Source: Paenibacillus amylolyticus (GTDB lineage: Bacteria > Bacillota > Bacilli > Paenibacillales > Paenibacillaceae). Taken from it: a stretch of 64,000 bases of DNA. Each line of letters begins with the position of its first letter. Positions within the stretch are counted from its first letter, which is position 1. Of the stretch, positions 37,493 through 46,929 are shown piece after piece. The stretch spans positions 3,968,001 through 4,032,000 of the forward strand of contig NZ_BCNV01000001.1 of the NCBI RefSeq assembly GCF_001570725.1, read 5' to 3'. Both the position numbers and the translations under genes were made by a program. Under the pieces are notes generated by a model. The model was not told the DNA's origin, ran no database searches, and was given only the letters and a program-made list of their open reading frames with translations.

Positions 37493-37525
37493 GTTATGTG
37501 CATCTCCCGAGTGATCTGACTGATC

Positions 37526-38833
37526 TTACAAATCCCTACGCCGCTGTTGGTTCAACCTGATCTTCGATTCATTACCTTGCTCCGTGGCCTCATAAAATAC
37601 TCTCCGTGAGAGCTGCTTTGGCAAATATTCTTGTTTCACGTAATGTCCCGGATAGTTGTGTGGATATTGATAGCCCTCATGTCCAAGCTTCACGGCACCT
37701 GAGTAATGCGTATCTCGTAAGTGAAGCGGAACTTCTGCCGATTTCACCTCATCAATCGCGTTCATGGCTTTGGAAATGGCGGTGTACACCGCATTGGATT
37801 TTGGACTTTCGACCGCGAACAGAATCGCTTGTGCAATGTTCAGCTTGGCTTCGGGCCAGCCGTTATTCCGATACGCATCAAGCGCTCCAATGGCCTGTGT
37901 CATGGCTTGCGGGTTCGCAAGTCCAATGTCTTCACTGCTCGCTGCGATCAAGCGCCGAATGAAGGTCATCGGGTCCATGCCGAGCTTCTCCACCGCGTAT
38001 AGAAACCAGAACAACGCCGCATCACTGGAACCCCGAATACTCTTGTGAAATGCAGACAGTACATCATACTGGGTGGATTCATCTGCCTTCACAATGGGGC
38101 GCCTAATAGACTCTTCTGCTACACCAAGCGTAATATGAATGGATCCATCCTTCTCCGGTGGCGTTGTCAAGGCAGCCAGTTCAAGTGCGTTAAGCGCACG
38201 CCGAATATCCCCGTTGGCCATCGTAGCAATATGTTCAAGCGCCTTATCGTCCGCCTGTAGTTCCATGAACCCCAAACCTTTGTCCGCATCACTCAATGCT
38301 CTGCGCATTGCAATAAGAGAATGCTCCTTGTTCAGTGATTCCAGCTGGAACAGGGTGGAACGACTCATCAAGGCCCCATTGACATAATGAAAAGGATTCT
38401 CTGTTGTCGCGCCGATAAAAATAATCGTGCCCTTCTCTACCGCCGGCAATAGCGCATCCTGACGTGAACTGTTAAACCGGTGTACCTCATCGAGGAACAG
38501 AATGGTTTTGGTTCCATACAGCTGTTTGTTCGTTTGCGCCTGTTCGATGACTTCGCGCACATCCTTGACGGAAGCTTCCACTGCATTCAGACGTACGAAC
38601 TGTCCTTGCGTTTGCTGGGAAATAATATGTGCCAAGGTAGTCTTGCCACATCCCGGCGGGCCGTATAACAAGATTGACGAAATCTGATCAGCCTCAATGG
38701 CGCGCCGAAGTAATTTTCCCGGTCCAATAATATGTTCCTGTCCAATATATTCATCCAGATGCTCTGGCCGCATGCGGTCCGCGAGCAATCTGGCTTGTGG
38801 TTTTGAGTCTTGTTGAAACGAAAATAAATCCAT
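37526..38833 (-). CDS. rarA: Replication-associated recombination protein A (RarA/MgsA)
   Basis: A 435-residue AAA+ ATPase that acts at stalled replication forks. Walker A is LLYGPPGCGKTTLAHI, Walker B LFLDEVHRF, and sensor 1 IFIGATTENP, followed by the RarA/WRNIP1 C-terminal tetramerisation region including HYSGAVKLGHEGYQYPHNYPG (quoted in part: GYQYPHNYPGHYV). It matches B. subtilis YrvN in content and neighbourhood. The C-terminal 20 residues are basic. AGGAAG precedes the ATG. Confidence 0.95.
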   Translation of the reverse strand: MDLFSFQQDSKPQARLLADRMRPEHLDEYIGQEHIIGPGKLLRRAIEADQISSILLYGPPGCGKTTLAHIISQQTQGQFVRLNAVEASVKDVREVIEQAQTNKQLYGTKTILFLDEVHRFNSSRQDALLPAVEKGTIIFIGATTENPFHYVNGALMSRSTLFQLESLNKEHSLIAMRRALSDADKGLGFMELQADDKALEHIATMANGDIRRALNALELAALTTPPEKDGSIHITLGVAEESIRRPIVKADESTQYDVLSAFHKSIRGSSDAALFWFLYAVEKLGMDPMTFIRRLIAASSEDIGLANPQAMTQAIGALDAYRNNGWPEAKLNIAQAILFAVESPKSNAVYTAISKAMNAIDEVKSAEVPLHLRDTHYSGAVKLGHEGYQYPHNYPGHYVKQEYLPKQLSRRVFYEATEQGNESKIRLNQQRRRDL

Positions 38834-38875
38834 TGCTCATCACTTCCTTAACGGATTGCCTTGCCTTGATTACAA

Positions 38876-39763
38876 TTACACTTCTGATGGTTCTCCACTC
38901 TCTATCATATCATACTCCCGCGGTAACATAGCCATAAATGCACCAAGCGCACTGCTGACAAACGCATCCTTTCGTGTAATAAAACGAGTCATCATTCGAC
39001 TTATGCCAGAAGGGAGCGAATGTTTGCGAAGATTTCCACTTTCGATTTGCTGCCGAATCACAATCTCCGGTAACAGAGAAATCCCCATTCCGGACGTTAC
39101 TCCACTAATAATCGCTTCCAGAGTTCCAAACTCCATAATCACCGGACGATTTACCCCACTTGAGTGCAACCACTCCTCTAACGTTTGTCGGTAGGAGCAT
39201 CCCATGCTGTAGACAAGGATCGGTTTACGGGTAAGCTCTTCTTCCGGCCCCATACCAGATGATACCACATAGAGCTCTTCATCAAATACATTGATAGACT
39301 CGATATCAGGATGATCACAGGCACAGCCAATAAACGCTCCTTCTAATTCATACCCAATGACTTGATCAATAAGCATCTGCGAATTGCCAGTAGCCAGTGA
39401 CAAGGACACCTCGGGATACTGTCTATAGTATTTTGCAAAAAGCTCAGGTAAACGAACCGCTGCAGCAGTCTGTGTAGACCCTATTCGCAACGCCCCGGAT
39501 GGTGTACTTGTCGCTCGAAGCGCCTTGGAAGCATCATTCAGCAAACCAATAATTTTATCCGCGTACGCCAGCAGCACCTCTCCGGCTGGAGATAACGTCA
39601 TGCCTCGGTTATGACGAATGAACAGCGTTGTACCCACTTCTGCTTCCAGATGCCTGATGCGTGCCGTTACGTTGGATTGAACATACCCCAGTTTAGACGC
39701 AGCTCTGGTCAGATTCCCTTCCTGTGCGACACACTGGAATATTCTTAGATCCCCGCTCTCCAT
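38876..39763 (-). CDS. LysR family transcriptional regulator
   Basis: A 295-residue LysR-type regulator. Residues 1-60 form the winged helix (LRIFQCVAQEGNLTRAASKLGYVQSNV, seen in part as LTRAASKLGYVQS), and the rest forms the two-lobed effector-binding domain starting near residue 90. A cysteine cluster (GCACDHP) in the effector domain is unusual. It is divergent from an EamA-family exporter gene with 136 bases between, the standard arrangement for a LysR protein controlling its neighbour. The effector is unknown. Confidence 0.92.
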   Translation of the reverse strand: MESGDLRIFQCVAQEGNLTRAASKLGYVQSNVTARIRHLEAEVGTTLFIRHNRGMTLSPAGEVLLAYADKIIGLLNDASKALRATSTPSGALRIGSTQTAAAVRLPELFAKYYRQYPEVSLSLATGNSQMLIDQVIGYELEGAFIGCACDHPDIESINVFDEELYVVSSGMGPEEELTRKPILVYSMGCSYRQTLEEWLHSSGVNRPVIMEFGTLEAIISGVTSGMGISLLPEIVIRQQIESGNLRKHSLPSGISRMMTRFITRKDAFVSSALGAFMAMLPREYDMIESGEPSEV

Positions 39764-39899
39764 GTTCCCTCCACTCTGACATCATTCAAAATGATGTCCA
39801 CTTCATTACCAATCATTATACTTCATATGTAAACCGGACTACAATTCATGTAGATCCCAAACCAGTCATCTGACTGGATGATGATAAGGAGTGTTCAAC

Positions 39900-40817
39900 A
39901 TGACATACTGGAAAAATAGAGTTGCTCTGATCACAAGTACCCGCACCATAAAACCCTTGAAGTATACAATCTTGATCATTTTGACAACGTTAATCATGGG
40001 AACTTCTTTTCCAGTCGGCAAGATCGGCATGCTATATGCTCCACCTTTCCTGCTCATGGGCATACGTTATATACTGGCAGGTGGCTTGATGGCCTTGTTC
40101 CTTCGTAAACGTCCTTTGCCTACTGGATGGCAGTCATGGTTGAAAATAACCCTCATTGGCCTGTTCCAATCGGCAGGAGTGATGGGCTGCGCCTACTACA
40201 GCATGAACTGGATTACATCTGGCGAATCCGCCATTATTACATTTACCAATCCGCTACTGGTCATTATCCTCAGTGCTCTCTTATATAGAGTGACCTACCG
40301 CTTCAGTCAGTGGATCGGTGTAATGCTCGGCTTCGTAGGGATTATGTTAACCTTTGGATGGCAGATGAGTTTTAGCCCTGGAACCTGGATTGGATTTGGC
40401 GGTGCGGTCTCCTTTGCCGTGTCCACATTGCTTATCAAACGCTGGGGCGATGGCTACGATACTTTTGTCTTAACTGCCTATCAGATGCTCGCGGGAGGTG
40501 CTGCATTACTGCTGTTGAGCGTATGGACTGAACAGCCTCACTTTATAGTGAATACCACCTCGGTTATGGTGCTGCTCTGGTTAACGCTTGTTTGCTCCAT
40601 CATCCAGTTCTCACTCTGGTTTTATCTGCTACAGAATAGTGACCCAGCCCAAACCAGTTCCTATTTGTTCCTGGCACCGTTCTTTGGTGTAATGTCGAGT
40701 TGGTTTTTGCTGGGAGAGCAAGTCCAGTGGTTTGCATTGGCAGGTGGTTTATTTATTGGTGTCGGCATATTCCTGGTGAACCGTCGCTCGTCCAGATTGA
40801 GAAATAGCGTAACGTAA
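39900..40817 (+). CDS. EamA family (DMT) transporter
   Basis: A 305-residue membrane protein with about ten helices arranged as two EamA repeats, the first beginning near TLIMGTSFPVGKIG and the second near GGAVSFAVSTLLIKRWG. Drug/metabolite transporters of this kind usually export amino acids or metabolites; the substrate is not evident. The ATG is preceded by AAGGAG at 8 bases; the outer GTG overlaps the spacer. Probably regulated by the divergent LysR protein. Confidence 0.88.
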   Translation: MTYWKNRVALITSTRTIKPLKYTILIILTTLIMGTSFPVGKIGMLYAPPFLLMGIRYILAGGLMALFLRKRPLPTGWQSWLKITLIGLFQSAGVMGCAYYSMNWITSGESAIITFTNPLLVIILSALLYRVTYRFSQWIGVMLGFVGIMLTFGWQMSFSPGTWIGFGGAVSFAVSTLLIKRWGDGYDTFVLTAYQMLAGGAALLLLSVWTEQPHFIVNTTSVMVLLWLTLVCSIIQFSLWFYLLQNSDPAQTSSYLFLAPFFGVMSSWFLLGEQVQWFALAGGLFIGVGIFLVNRRSSRLRNSVT

Positions 40818-40873
40818 CCCTGAACTTCTTCATCGTTCTTCCTCGAAAAATTAAGCGATTCTCGCACAAAAGC

Positions 40874-40920
40874 AAAAAGGCATGCGTTTATGGGACTTTC
40901 CCATGAACGCTATGCCTTTT
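40874..40920. terminator. Bidirectional terminator between EamA gene and helD
   Basis: AAAAGGCAT pairs with ATGCCTTTT. An inner GCGTTTATGGG/CCCATGAACGC stem completes a long hairpin with A and T flanks. Confidence 0.9.
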
Positions 40921-40939
40921 GTTGTATAAGCAAATTTAT

Positions 40940-43120
40940 TTACCCGAGCTCAGGCCAACCTTGAATGGTTACGGGTTCGCCATCGGAATTATGTGTTGCA
41001 GCCGCATAGATCGGCAGTACACCCTCGTGGAACAACCACAATTCGTGCAAGGCCCTTGTACAACCAACGTACAACAGCTTCGCATCACCTGCATTCGGCA
41101 AATAATGCTTTTGATCTACGTCTGCCACAATAACGGCATCAAACTCCAACCCTTTGGACAGATAGACAGGTAAAACAGAGTGTCCACCCGTATACTGCTT
41201 TTTGCCGCCATCGATCAGGTTCAGATCCCAGCCTGCGCTCTGTAGGTCACGGTGAAGCACCTCTGCTTCATGCAGGGTACGGGTCAGGATAGAGACCGTT
41301 CGGTAGTCTTTGACGGTTAACACCTTCAATGCCTGCTCCAGACTTTCCGTCCGACCTTCGCCTCCATAAGCCAACGTCCGAACCGGATCACCACTACGGA
41401 AAACAGGAATCGCCGTAATTCCGCTCTTGACGCCACGTTCCAGAATCGTATTGGCATAATCGATAATTTCCATCGTCGAACGATAACTTCGGGTCAATGC
41501 AAAGTATGCATTCTGTTCCTCAGGAAACAGAGAACTCATTTCTTCCCACGCATGAACACCACGGTACTCATGAATCCCTTGGGACAAGTCACCCAGTATG
41601 GTGAAGGAATGCCCTTTGACGAAACGATCCAATAACGCCACATGGAAAGGTGAAAAGTCCTGCGCTTCATCGATCACAATATGGTCGAATCGCTCCGAAC
41701 CCTCAATATCATGGACCAGTGTATGAATGTATACCAATGCAGGCAGATCCTCTTCACGTACGATATCCTGTTTCAGATCTGCTGCGGTTTGTTTCATGAC
41801 TAGTTTTGGAATAAGCCCGCTGAGCGAGGCTGGCACAGAGCCACCCTTTGCAGCTTTGAACAGCTGTTTATATAGCGTAAGCGGCTCATATTGAGGCCAT
41901 TTTTTGGCATAGGCCTTCTCACGAGTTACTGCTTTCTTCTTGCGTTCTTTGCGCACAGCTTCCGGCATCGGTTTCTTGAGTTCCATCTCAATCCAGCGGT
42001 GAACCCGCGCCATGACCCGCTCTTTGCGTTTGGCCAGCGGATAATGCTTGTACTCCTCACCGAACCAGTTCTCAATCTCCGTCTTGCTGAGCACCTTACC
42101 ATCCCATGGACTGAAGTCCATATCCGGCACAGAATCCTCTTCCATGCCCGACAGCCACTCTCGAATAAGCTCCATGAAGCGGATCGATCCTTTGTAACGT
42201 CCAGGTACATCATCATTCAATTCAGGACGTGCATCTGGTGTTTCAAACCAAGTGTTCAATGTATCCGACGTATCCGCCAAAGGCATCTCCAACCCCAGCA
42301 GGTTCATCGCCCAGTCCGGGAATGTCCGCTGCTGAATGTCCCCTACTCCGAGTTCCGGGAGCACATCCGAGATGTAATCCAGGAACATATGGTTGGGTGC
42401 AAAAATCACCATTTTCTCCGCAGATACCTGCTCCTTGTACTGATACAGCAAAAAGGCAAGCCGATGCAGGGCAACCGTTGTTTTCCCGGATCCGGCTACA
42501 CCCTGAATGATCAATGCGGTATTTCGCGCCGCACGAATGATCAGATCCTGCTCCGCCTGAATCGTAGATACGATATCACGGAGTTTGTTATCCTTGTTCT
42601 CTCCCAAACGATAAACGAGAAATTCATCCGATACTGCTGGCTGGTCGCTGTCACGGTTGTATGTATCCGCCACACGTTCCAATATCCGCTGCCGAATGAC
42701 AACGTTTCGTTTCAGGTACACCAGACCTTCAATAAGCCCTTCCGGGGCTTCATACGTAGCGGAGGCTTCTCCTCCCGTAAATGAGTAAAACAGGCTGGCG
42801 ACAGGAGCACGCCAGTCGATGACGAGCGGATGCTCTCCCACCTCTTCGCGGTCTACGCCGATTTTGCCAATATACAGCGGTTTCCGTGCACCACTGCCCT
42901 GTTCTTCGAAATCCAAGCGTCCGAAATAGGGTTGCTGCGCGCTCTTGGACAAGGCGGTGCGGCGCTCTTCGCGTCCAACTTCCAGCACTTGTTCTGTGAA
43001 GTCGTGGCCGGTGTATACCGGAATATTTTGCAGTCGCTCCAGCTGACTGTCCACTTCCTCCATCGTTCGCTCTAACCTGTACTCTTCTTCTTGATAGGCA
43101 CTTTGAAAGCTGTCTGACAT
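40940..43120 (-). CDS. helD: RNA polymerase recycling motor HelD (UvrD-like helicase)
   Basis: A 726-residue superfamily 1 ATPase of the HelD type. An N-terminal coiled-coil arm (about residues 8-35, ERTMEEVDSQLERLQ) can reach into RNA polymerase, then GVAGSGKTT (207-215) forms Walker A and HIVIDEAQDFSPFH Walker B. In B. subtilis HelD binds RNA polymerase with delta and clears stalled complexes; in some bacteria related proteins give rifampicin tolerance. The length is slightly below B. subtilis HelD (about 774). AGGAGG precedes the ATG. It stands alone between two terminators. Confidence 0.9.
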   Translation of the reverse strand: MSDSFQSAYQEEEYRLERTMEEVDSQLERLQNIPVYTGHDFTEQVLEVGREERRTALSKSAQQPYFGRLDFEEQGSGARKPLYIGKIGVDREEVGEHPLVIDWRAPVASLFYSFTGGEASATYEAPEGLIEGLVYLKRNVVIRQRILERVADTYNRDSDQPAVSDEFLVYRLGENKDNKLRDIVSTIQAEQDLIIRAARNTALIIQGVAGSGKTTVALHRLAFLLYQYKEQVSAEKMVIFAPNHMFLDYISDVLPELGVGDIQQRTFPDWAMNLLGLEMPLADTSDTLNTWFETPDARPELNDDVPGRYKGSIRFMELIREWLSGMEEDSVPDMDFSPWDGKVLSKTEIENWFGEEYKHYPLAKRKERVMARVHRWIEMELKKPMPEAVRKERKKKAVTREKAYAKKWPQYEPLTLYKQLFKAAKGGSVPASLSGLIPKLVMKQTAADLKQDIVREEDLPALVYIHTLVHDIEGSERFDHIVIDEAQDFSPFHVALLDRFVKGHSFTILGDLSQGIHEYRGVHAWEEMSSLFPEEQNAYFALTRSYRSTMEIIDYANTILERGVKSGITAIPVFRSGDPVRTLAYGGEGRTESLEQALKVLTVKDYRTVSILTRTLHEAEVLHRDLQSAGWDLNLIDGGKKQYTGGHSVLPVYLSKGLEFDAVIVADVDQKHYLPNAGDAKLLYVGCTRALHELWLFHEGVLPIYAAATHNSDGEPVTIQGWPELG

Positions 43121-43240
43121 GTTTCAGTTACCTCCTAAGAATATGTTTTGCTCTGCATCGCCAATCACTTACAACGCAAAAGGATACCCACTATATCATA
43201 TTGATGTGTAAAAAGCTACAACAAACTGGTGATCTCATAA

Positions 43241-43285
43241 AAGAAAACCGTTGCTCACGCTCGTACTGAACGAATGAACAACGGT
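43241..43285 (-). terminator. Terminator of the ABC exporter gene
   Basis: ACCGTTG pairs with CAACGGT around a longer irregular loop. On the minus strand TTTTCTTTT follows. Confidence 0.7.
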
Positions 43286-43345
43286 CTTAAGTTGAACTAT
43301 ATTTGAATCTTATCTTTTGAAATAGTAATCAATTGGGTTCTGACT

Positions 43346-45124
43346 TCAATCTTGTCCTTCCTGTGCCACAAACTGCTTCTGCGCTAATTCACGGTATACC
43401 TGATGATTGCTAATTAATTCTGTATGGGTTCCTGTTCCGGTAACATGTCCATGCTCCAGTACAACAATTTGATCGGAATCCACAACTGTGGACAGTCGGT
43501 GCGCGATCACGATCGTGGTTCTGCCTTCCATCAGGTTGGACAAAGCCTGTTGTACTTCATACTCCGAGGTACTGTCCAGGCTGGATGTCGCTTCATCCAA
43601 CATAAGAATATCCGGACTGCGCAGTAAGGCACGAGCAATAGCAATCCGCTGACGTTGGCCCCCGGATAACTTGATTCCCCTCTCACCCACTTCCGTGTCA
43701 TAACCCTGTGGCAGCTTGTCGATAAAATCGGCAGAATAGGCCATCTCAGCAGCTCGCCTTATCTCATCCATCGTGACCTCACGGTTCAATCCGTACGTGA
43801 TGTTGTCTTTGATCGTGCCCGCCATAAGCGGACTTTCCTGAGATACATACCCAATCTTGCTGCGCCAGGAGGCCAACGAATAATCCGTTATGGCTTGTCC
43901 CCCATATGAAATGTGGCCTGAATCGGGCATATAGAACTGCTCCATCAAAGAAAACAGTGTTGATTTCCCGCTACCGCTTGGGCCGACAATGGCTGTCACT
44001 TTTTGTGTAGGTACCGTCAGATTGATACCGTGCAACACTTCTTCACCTGTAACATAGGAAAAATGTACATCATGGAATTCAATCGTCTCATTTCCTTTTG
44101 GAGCTACCTTGGTGCTGTCATGTGGCTCTTCCTCATCGGCAAGGATAGCTTGTATGCGCTCTGTTGCACCTACGACTTTTTGCAAACGGGAGTATAACGT
44201 CGTGAATTGTCCCATAGGCATAATGACCTGGAACAACAGCAAAATGAACGCAACCAGTTCACCAGGCGACAACAGTCCAGACGCTACGCGCATCCCCCCC
44301 ACACCCAGAATAACGACCAGCACGGCAGTCATGACAAATGTAAACAAGGGACCGATCAGAGCAAGGATGCGTGCTTCCTGCAAGCCAAAAGCGAACATTT
44401 TGCGAATCCGGGAATCCCCTGCTTCCACTTCCTGTTCCTCCGTGCCGTAGGCTTTGACCAAGCGGATCTCGCCAATAACCTGGCTAAGTACGGACGTAAG
44501 ACCTGCCATCTCATCCTGCTGCTTCTTGGATATCTTGTACATCTTCTTACCTACCGGCAATAGAATCAACAGCGTAAGTGGTACCAGACTCAGAATAATG
44601 AGCGACATCACCCAATCCAAATAAAATAGTAATGCCACGCCACCCACAACGGCAACGATGTTCGACACAAAGGAAACCAGATAATCTGCGATCAATGTCA
44701 TGATCTGGCTTGTATCATTCGTAATCCGACTCATCGTATCGCCTGTCCGATTGCGATCGAAATACGGCATTCGCAGCGACAATACCTTGTTCCATAGCTT
44801 GGTACGAAGCGTTGCTACGACGCGTTGTCCGGCGTAATTTAACATATAAATGCTAATGCCCGAGGCAATCGCCTGAATCACAAATGCCCCCAGCAACAAT
44901 AAAATTACAGATTTGTTCAATGCCGAAGTGGTAAGTCCATCAATCAGACCTTTGGTCATCAATGGTACGATCAGTCCGGCTGTTGTTTGAATCAGGGTTA
45001 AGATGAGGGCCAGAATCAGGATCAGCTTTGGCGGATTCGTGGAAGCGATCAGCTTGACGAAATCCTTAAATCCCTTTTTTCCTACCTTCGGTTCATTCTG
45101 CCCTGCTTGTTGCTGCTCTTCCAT
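43346..45124 (-). CDS. ABC transporter, fused permease and ATPase (MsbA/LmrA type exporter)
   Basis: A 592-residue half-transporter. Six transmembrane helices span about residues 25-320. The nucleotide-binding domain follows with Walker A GPSGSGKST, signature LSGGQRQRIAIARALL, Walker B ILMLDEATSSLD and the H-loop VIAHRLST. It works as a homodimer exporting lipids, drugs or peptides; substrate unknown. The start is the ATG behind GGGAGG, ten codons inside the open frame. No partner half-transporter is adjacent. The NCS2 permease gene lies 73 bases upstream on the same strand. Confidence 0.93.
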   Translation of the reverse strand: MEEQQQAGQNEPKVGKKGFKDFVKLIASTNPPKLILILALILTLIQTTAGLIVPLMTKGLIDGLTTSALNKSVILLLLGAFVIQAIASGISIYMLNYAGQRVVATLRTKLWNKVLSLRMPYFDRNRTGDTMSRITNDTSQIMTLIADYLVSFVSNIVAVVGGVALLFYLDWVMSLIILSLVPLTLLILLPVGKKMYKISKKQQDEMAGLTSVLSQVIGEIRLVKAYGTEEQEVEAGDSRIRKMFAFGLQEARILALIGPLFTFVMTAVLVVILGVGGMRVASGLLSPGELVAFILLLFQVIMPMGQFTTLYSRLQKVVGATERIQAILADEEEPHDSTKVAPKGNETIEFHDVHFSYVTGEEVLHGINLTVPTQKVTAIVGPSGSGKSTLFSLMEQFYMPDSGHISYGGQAITDYSLASWRSKIGYVSQESPLMAGTIKDNITYGLNREVTMDEIRRAAEMAYSADFIDKLPQGYDTEVGERGIKLSGGQRQRIAIARALLRSPDILMLDEATSSLDSTSEYEVQQALSNLMEGRTTIVIAHRLSTVVDSDQIVVLEHGHVTGTGTHTELISNHQVYRELAQKQFVAQEGQD

Positions 45125-45197
45125 TCCCGTTCCTCCCGTTCTCCATCTGCTCACCAGAGATCATACGTATGAACTTACATGACGTTGCCTTTTGTTA

Positions 45198-46496
45198 TTA
45201 CAAAACTCCATGCAACACAAAGTTGGCTAAAAAGAGGATGGAGATGCCATACATGACTACAGGTACCTGTTTACCTTGACCTGCGGCCAGCTTCGCTAGA
45301 GGATACGCAATAAATCCGAACGCCATACCGTCCACGATGCTATATGTAAATGGAATCATGACCATGATTAGAAATGCTGGGAATGCCTCTGTGAAGTCAC
45401 CAAAATCCATATCTTTCACACCTTGCACCATCAGGCCACCAATAATGATCAAAATGGGAGCAATCGCACTGTCCGGAATGTAACCGAGCAGCGGGATGAA
45501 AAAGAACGTAGCTCCGAATAACACGGCTGTAACGAGCGGAGTCAAACCTGTGCGTCCACCTGCCGCAATTCCGGCTGTAGTCTCGGCTGCAGCAACTGGA
45601 GGACTGCTTCCGAATACACCTGCCAGCACGGTACTAATAGATAGGGCACGCAGACTTCCTTTGAATCGCTCTGGACGACCAATCATCTGTGTCTGAGCCG
45701 TAATTAATCCGATATTTTCGAACACCACAATCAACAGTAGCAAAAATACCGCGATCCAGAACGCGACATCAGCCAGCTTCATCAAAGACAATTCGCCAAA
45801 CAAGCCGCCGTATTGACGCAGCGCATTCATCGCTGATACGGATTCACCCGGGTTCACTGCACCAAGTACATAGGCAAGGCCTGTGCCGACCAGAATACTG
45901 ATGAGAAGTCCACCCTGTACATTTCGTATAAATAAAATCAAGGCAAGCACCAGCGTAACGCAGGCTGTAATAACATTCGGATCATTGAAATGCCCAATCG
46001 CGACAAACGTAGTTTGATGTGCGATAACAATTCCACTTTTTTGCAAACCGATAAATGTCAGAAACAAACCAATCCCGACCGTAATGCCATGCTGCAGATT
46101 TTTCGGGATCGCTTCGCTGATCATTTTGTATAGTGACGTAAACGCAACAATGGCAAACAGTATACCTGTAACGGTAACAACAGCCAGCGCTTCTTGCCAG
46201 CTTAATTTCATGGAATGTACGAGTGTATACGTAAAAAATGCATTAATCCCCATTCCGGGTACAACGATAATTGGTGATTTTCCGCCAAATGCCATGAGCA
46301 GACAGCCGGCAATGGACGTCAGCAGGGTTCCAACCATGGCTGCCTGCAAGGGCATTCCGGCATCGGAAAGAATTGTAGCATTGACCATAACGATATAGAC
46401 CACGGCAAAATAGGAAATGGCTCCCGCCACAACTTCCTTCTTCCACTGGTCTCCTGGCTCCATGCCAAGACTTCTGGTCATCCATCCGTGTTTCAT
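45198..46496 (-). CDS. NCS2 family purine permease (AzgA/PbuG type)
   Basis: A 432-residue membrane protein with about 12-14 hydrophobic segments. It belongs to the AzgA-like branch (guanine, hypoxanthine, adenine uptake): VAGAISYFAVVYIVMVNATIL resembles the PbuG/PbuO start (quoted in part: FAVVYIVMVNATIL), with GSSPPVAAAETTAGIAAGG in the substrate-binding region. It is distinct from the UraA-type permease at 58090. Repeat copy B lies in its 5' region, but no purine riboswitch was seen. Start ATG with AGGGG about 10 bases upstream. Confidence 0.9.
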   Translation of the reverse strand: MKHGWMTRSLGMEPGDQWKKEVVAGAISYFAVVYIVMVNATILSDAGMPLQAAMVGTLLTSIAGCLLMAFGGKSPIIVVPGMGINAFFTYTLVHSMKLSWQEALAVVTVTGILFAIVAFTSLYKMISEAIPKNLQHGITVGIGLFLTFIGLQKSGIVIAHQTTFVAIGHFNDPNVITACVTLVLALILFIRNVQGGLLISILVGTGLAYVLGAVNPGESVSAMNALRQYGGLFGELSLMKLADVAFWIAVFLLLLIVVFENIGLITAQTQMIGRPERFKGSLRALSISTVLAGVFGSSPPVAAAETTAGIAAGGRTGLTPLVTAVLFGATFFFIPLLGYIPDSAIAPILIIIGGLMVQGVKDMDFGDFTEAFPAFLIMVMIPFTYSIVDGMAFGFIAYPLAKLAAGQGKQVPVVMYGISILFLANFVLHGVL

Positions 46497-46539
46497 TTCG
46501 TTCTATTCCCCTCTCTCTATATAGGCTGAATAACTGAGT

Positions 46540-46692
46540 ATTTACACTCTACCACTACGCGGACAGAACAACCTTCCGATCGCTGTTATCCCCAGATTTT
46601 TTGTTTAAATTTTTTAAATGTACGAATCTGGTGATAAAGGCGAACGCTCTGCTTCTTCAGGTTTCTTCTGTCCTCTTCGTTCTTGTGTAAAT
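46540..46692 (-). repeat. Structured 150-bp repeat, copy B
   Basis: Bounded by ATTTACAC and GTGTAAAT. It shares the blocks GGACAGAACAACCTTCC, CGCTGTTATCCCCAGA, GGTGATAAAGGCGAACG and TTCTTCTGTCC with copies A and C. The stem pair CAGA/TCTG is fully Watson-Crick here, where copies A and C have one mismatch. It starts 44 bases upstream of the NCS2 permease gene. The rest of the gene-free interval 46497-46929 holds the tcdA terminator and about 185 bases (46693-46877) with no recognised feature. Confidence 0.85.
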
Positions 46693-46877
46693 CTTATTCA
46701 GCTTATATGGCCGCAAATTCATTATGTATGTATCATCATTTCGCGCAGCAGTGAATATCATACACGGTTTTGACTTTGAAGTACATGACGTAACTCTGAC
46801 ATTTATCTAGAGATACAGTTCGGCTATCATAGACGATTGACGTCCCGTAGCTTCGTCTTTGGTCGTATGATCTACAC

Positions 46878-46912
46878 AAAAAAGCGCAGATGTCTTATCG
46901 ACATCCACGCTT
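46878..46912 (-). terminator. Terminator of tcdA
   Basis: GGATGTC pairs with GACATC inside an outer GCG/CGC pair. On the minus strand TTTTTT follows. Confidence 0.85.
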
Positions 46913-46929
46913 CTTCAGTTGGTAGCAAG

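Noticed and set aside
37493..37525. Fluoride riboswitch before the crcB pair
   Set aside because: The gap after rarA is only 33 bases and contains no aptamer motif.
46561..46610. Resemblance of GGGGATAACAG in the repeats to 23S rRNA
   Set aside because: Only about 11 bases match, the flanks do not, and the element has its own conserved structure; coincidence is likelier than an rRNA fragment.
46693..46877. Purine riboswitch upstream of the NCS2 permease
   Set aside because: The conserved purine aptamer loops were looked for on the minus strand and not found.
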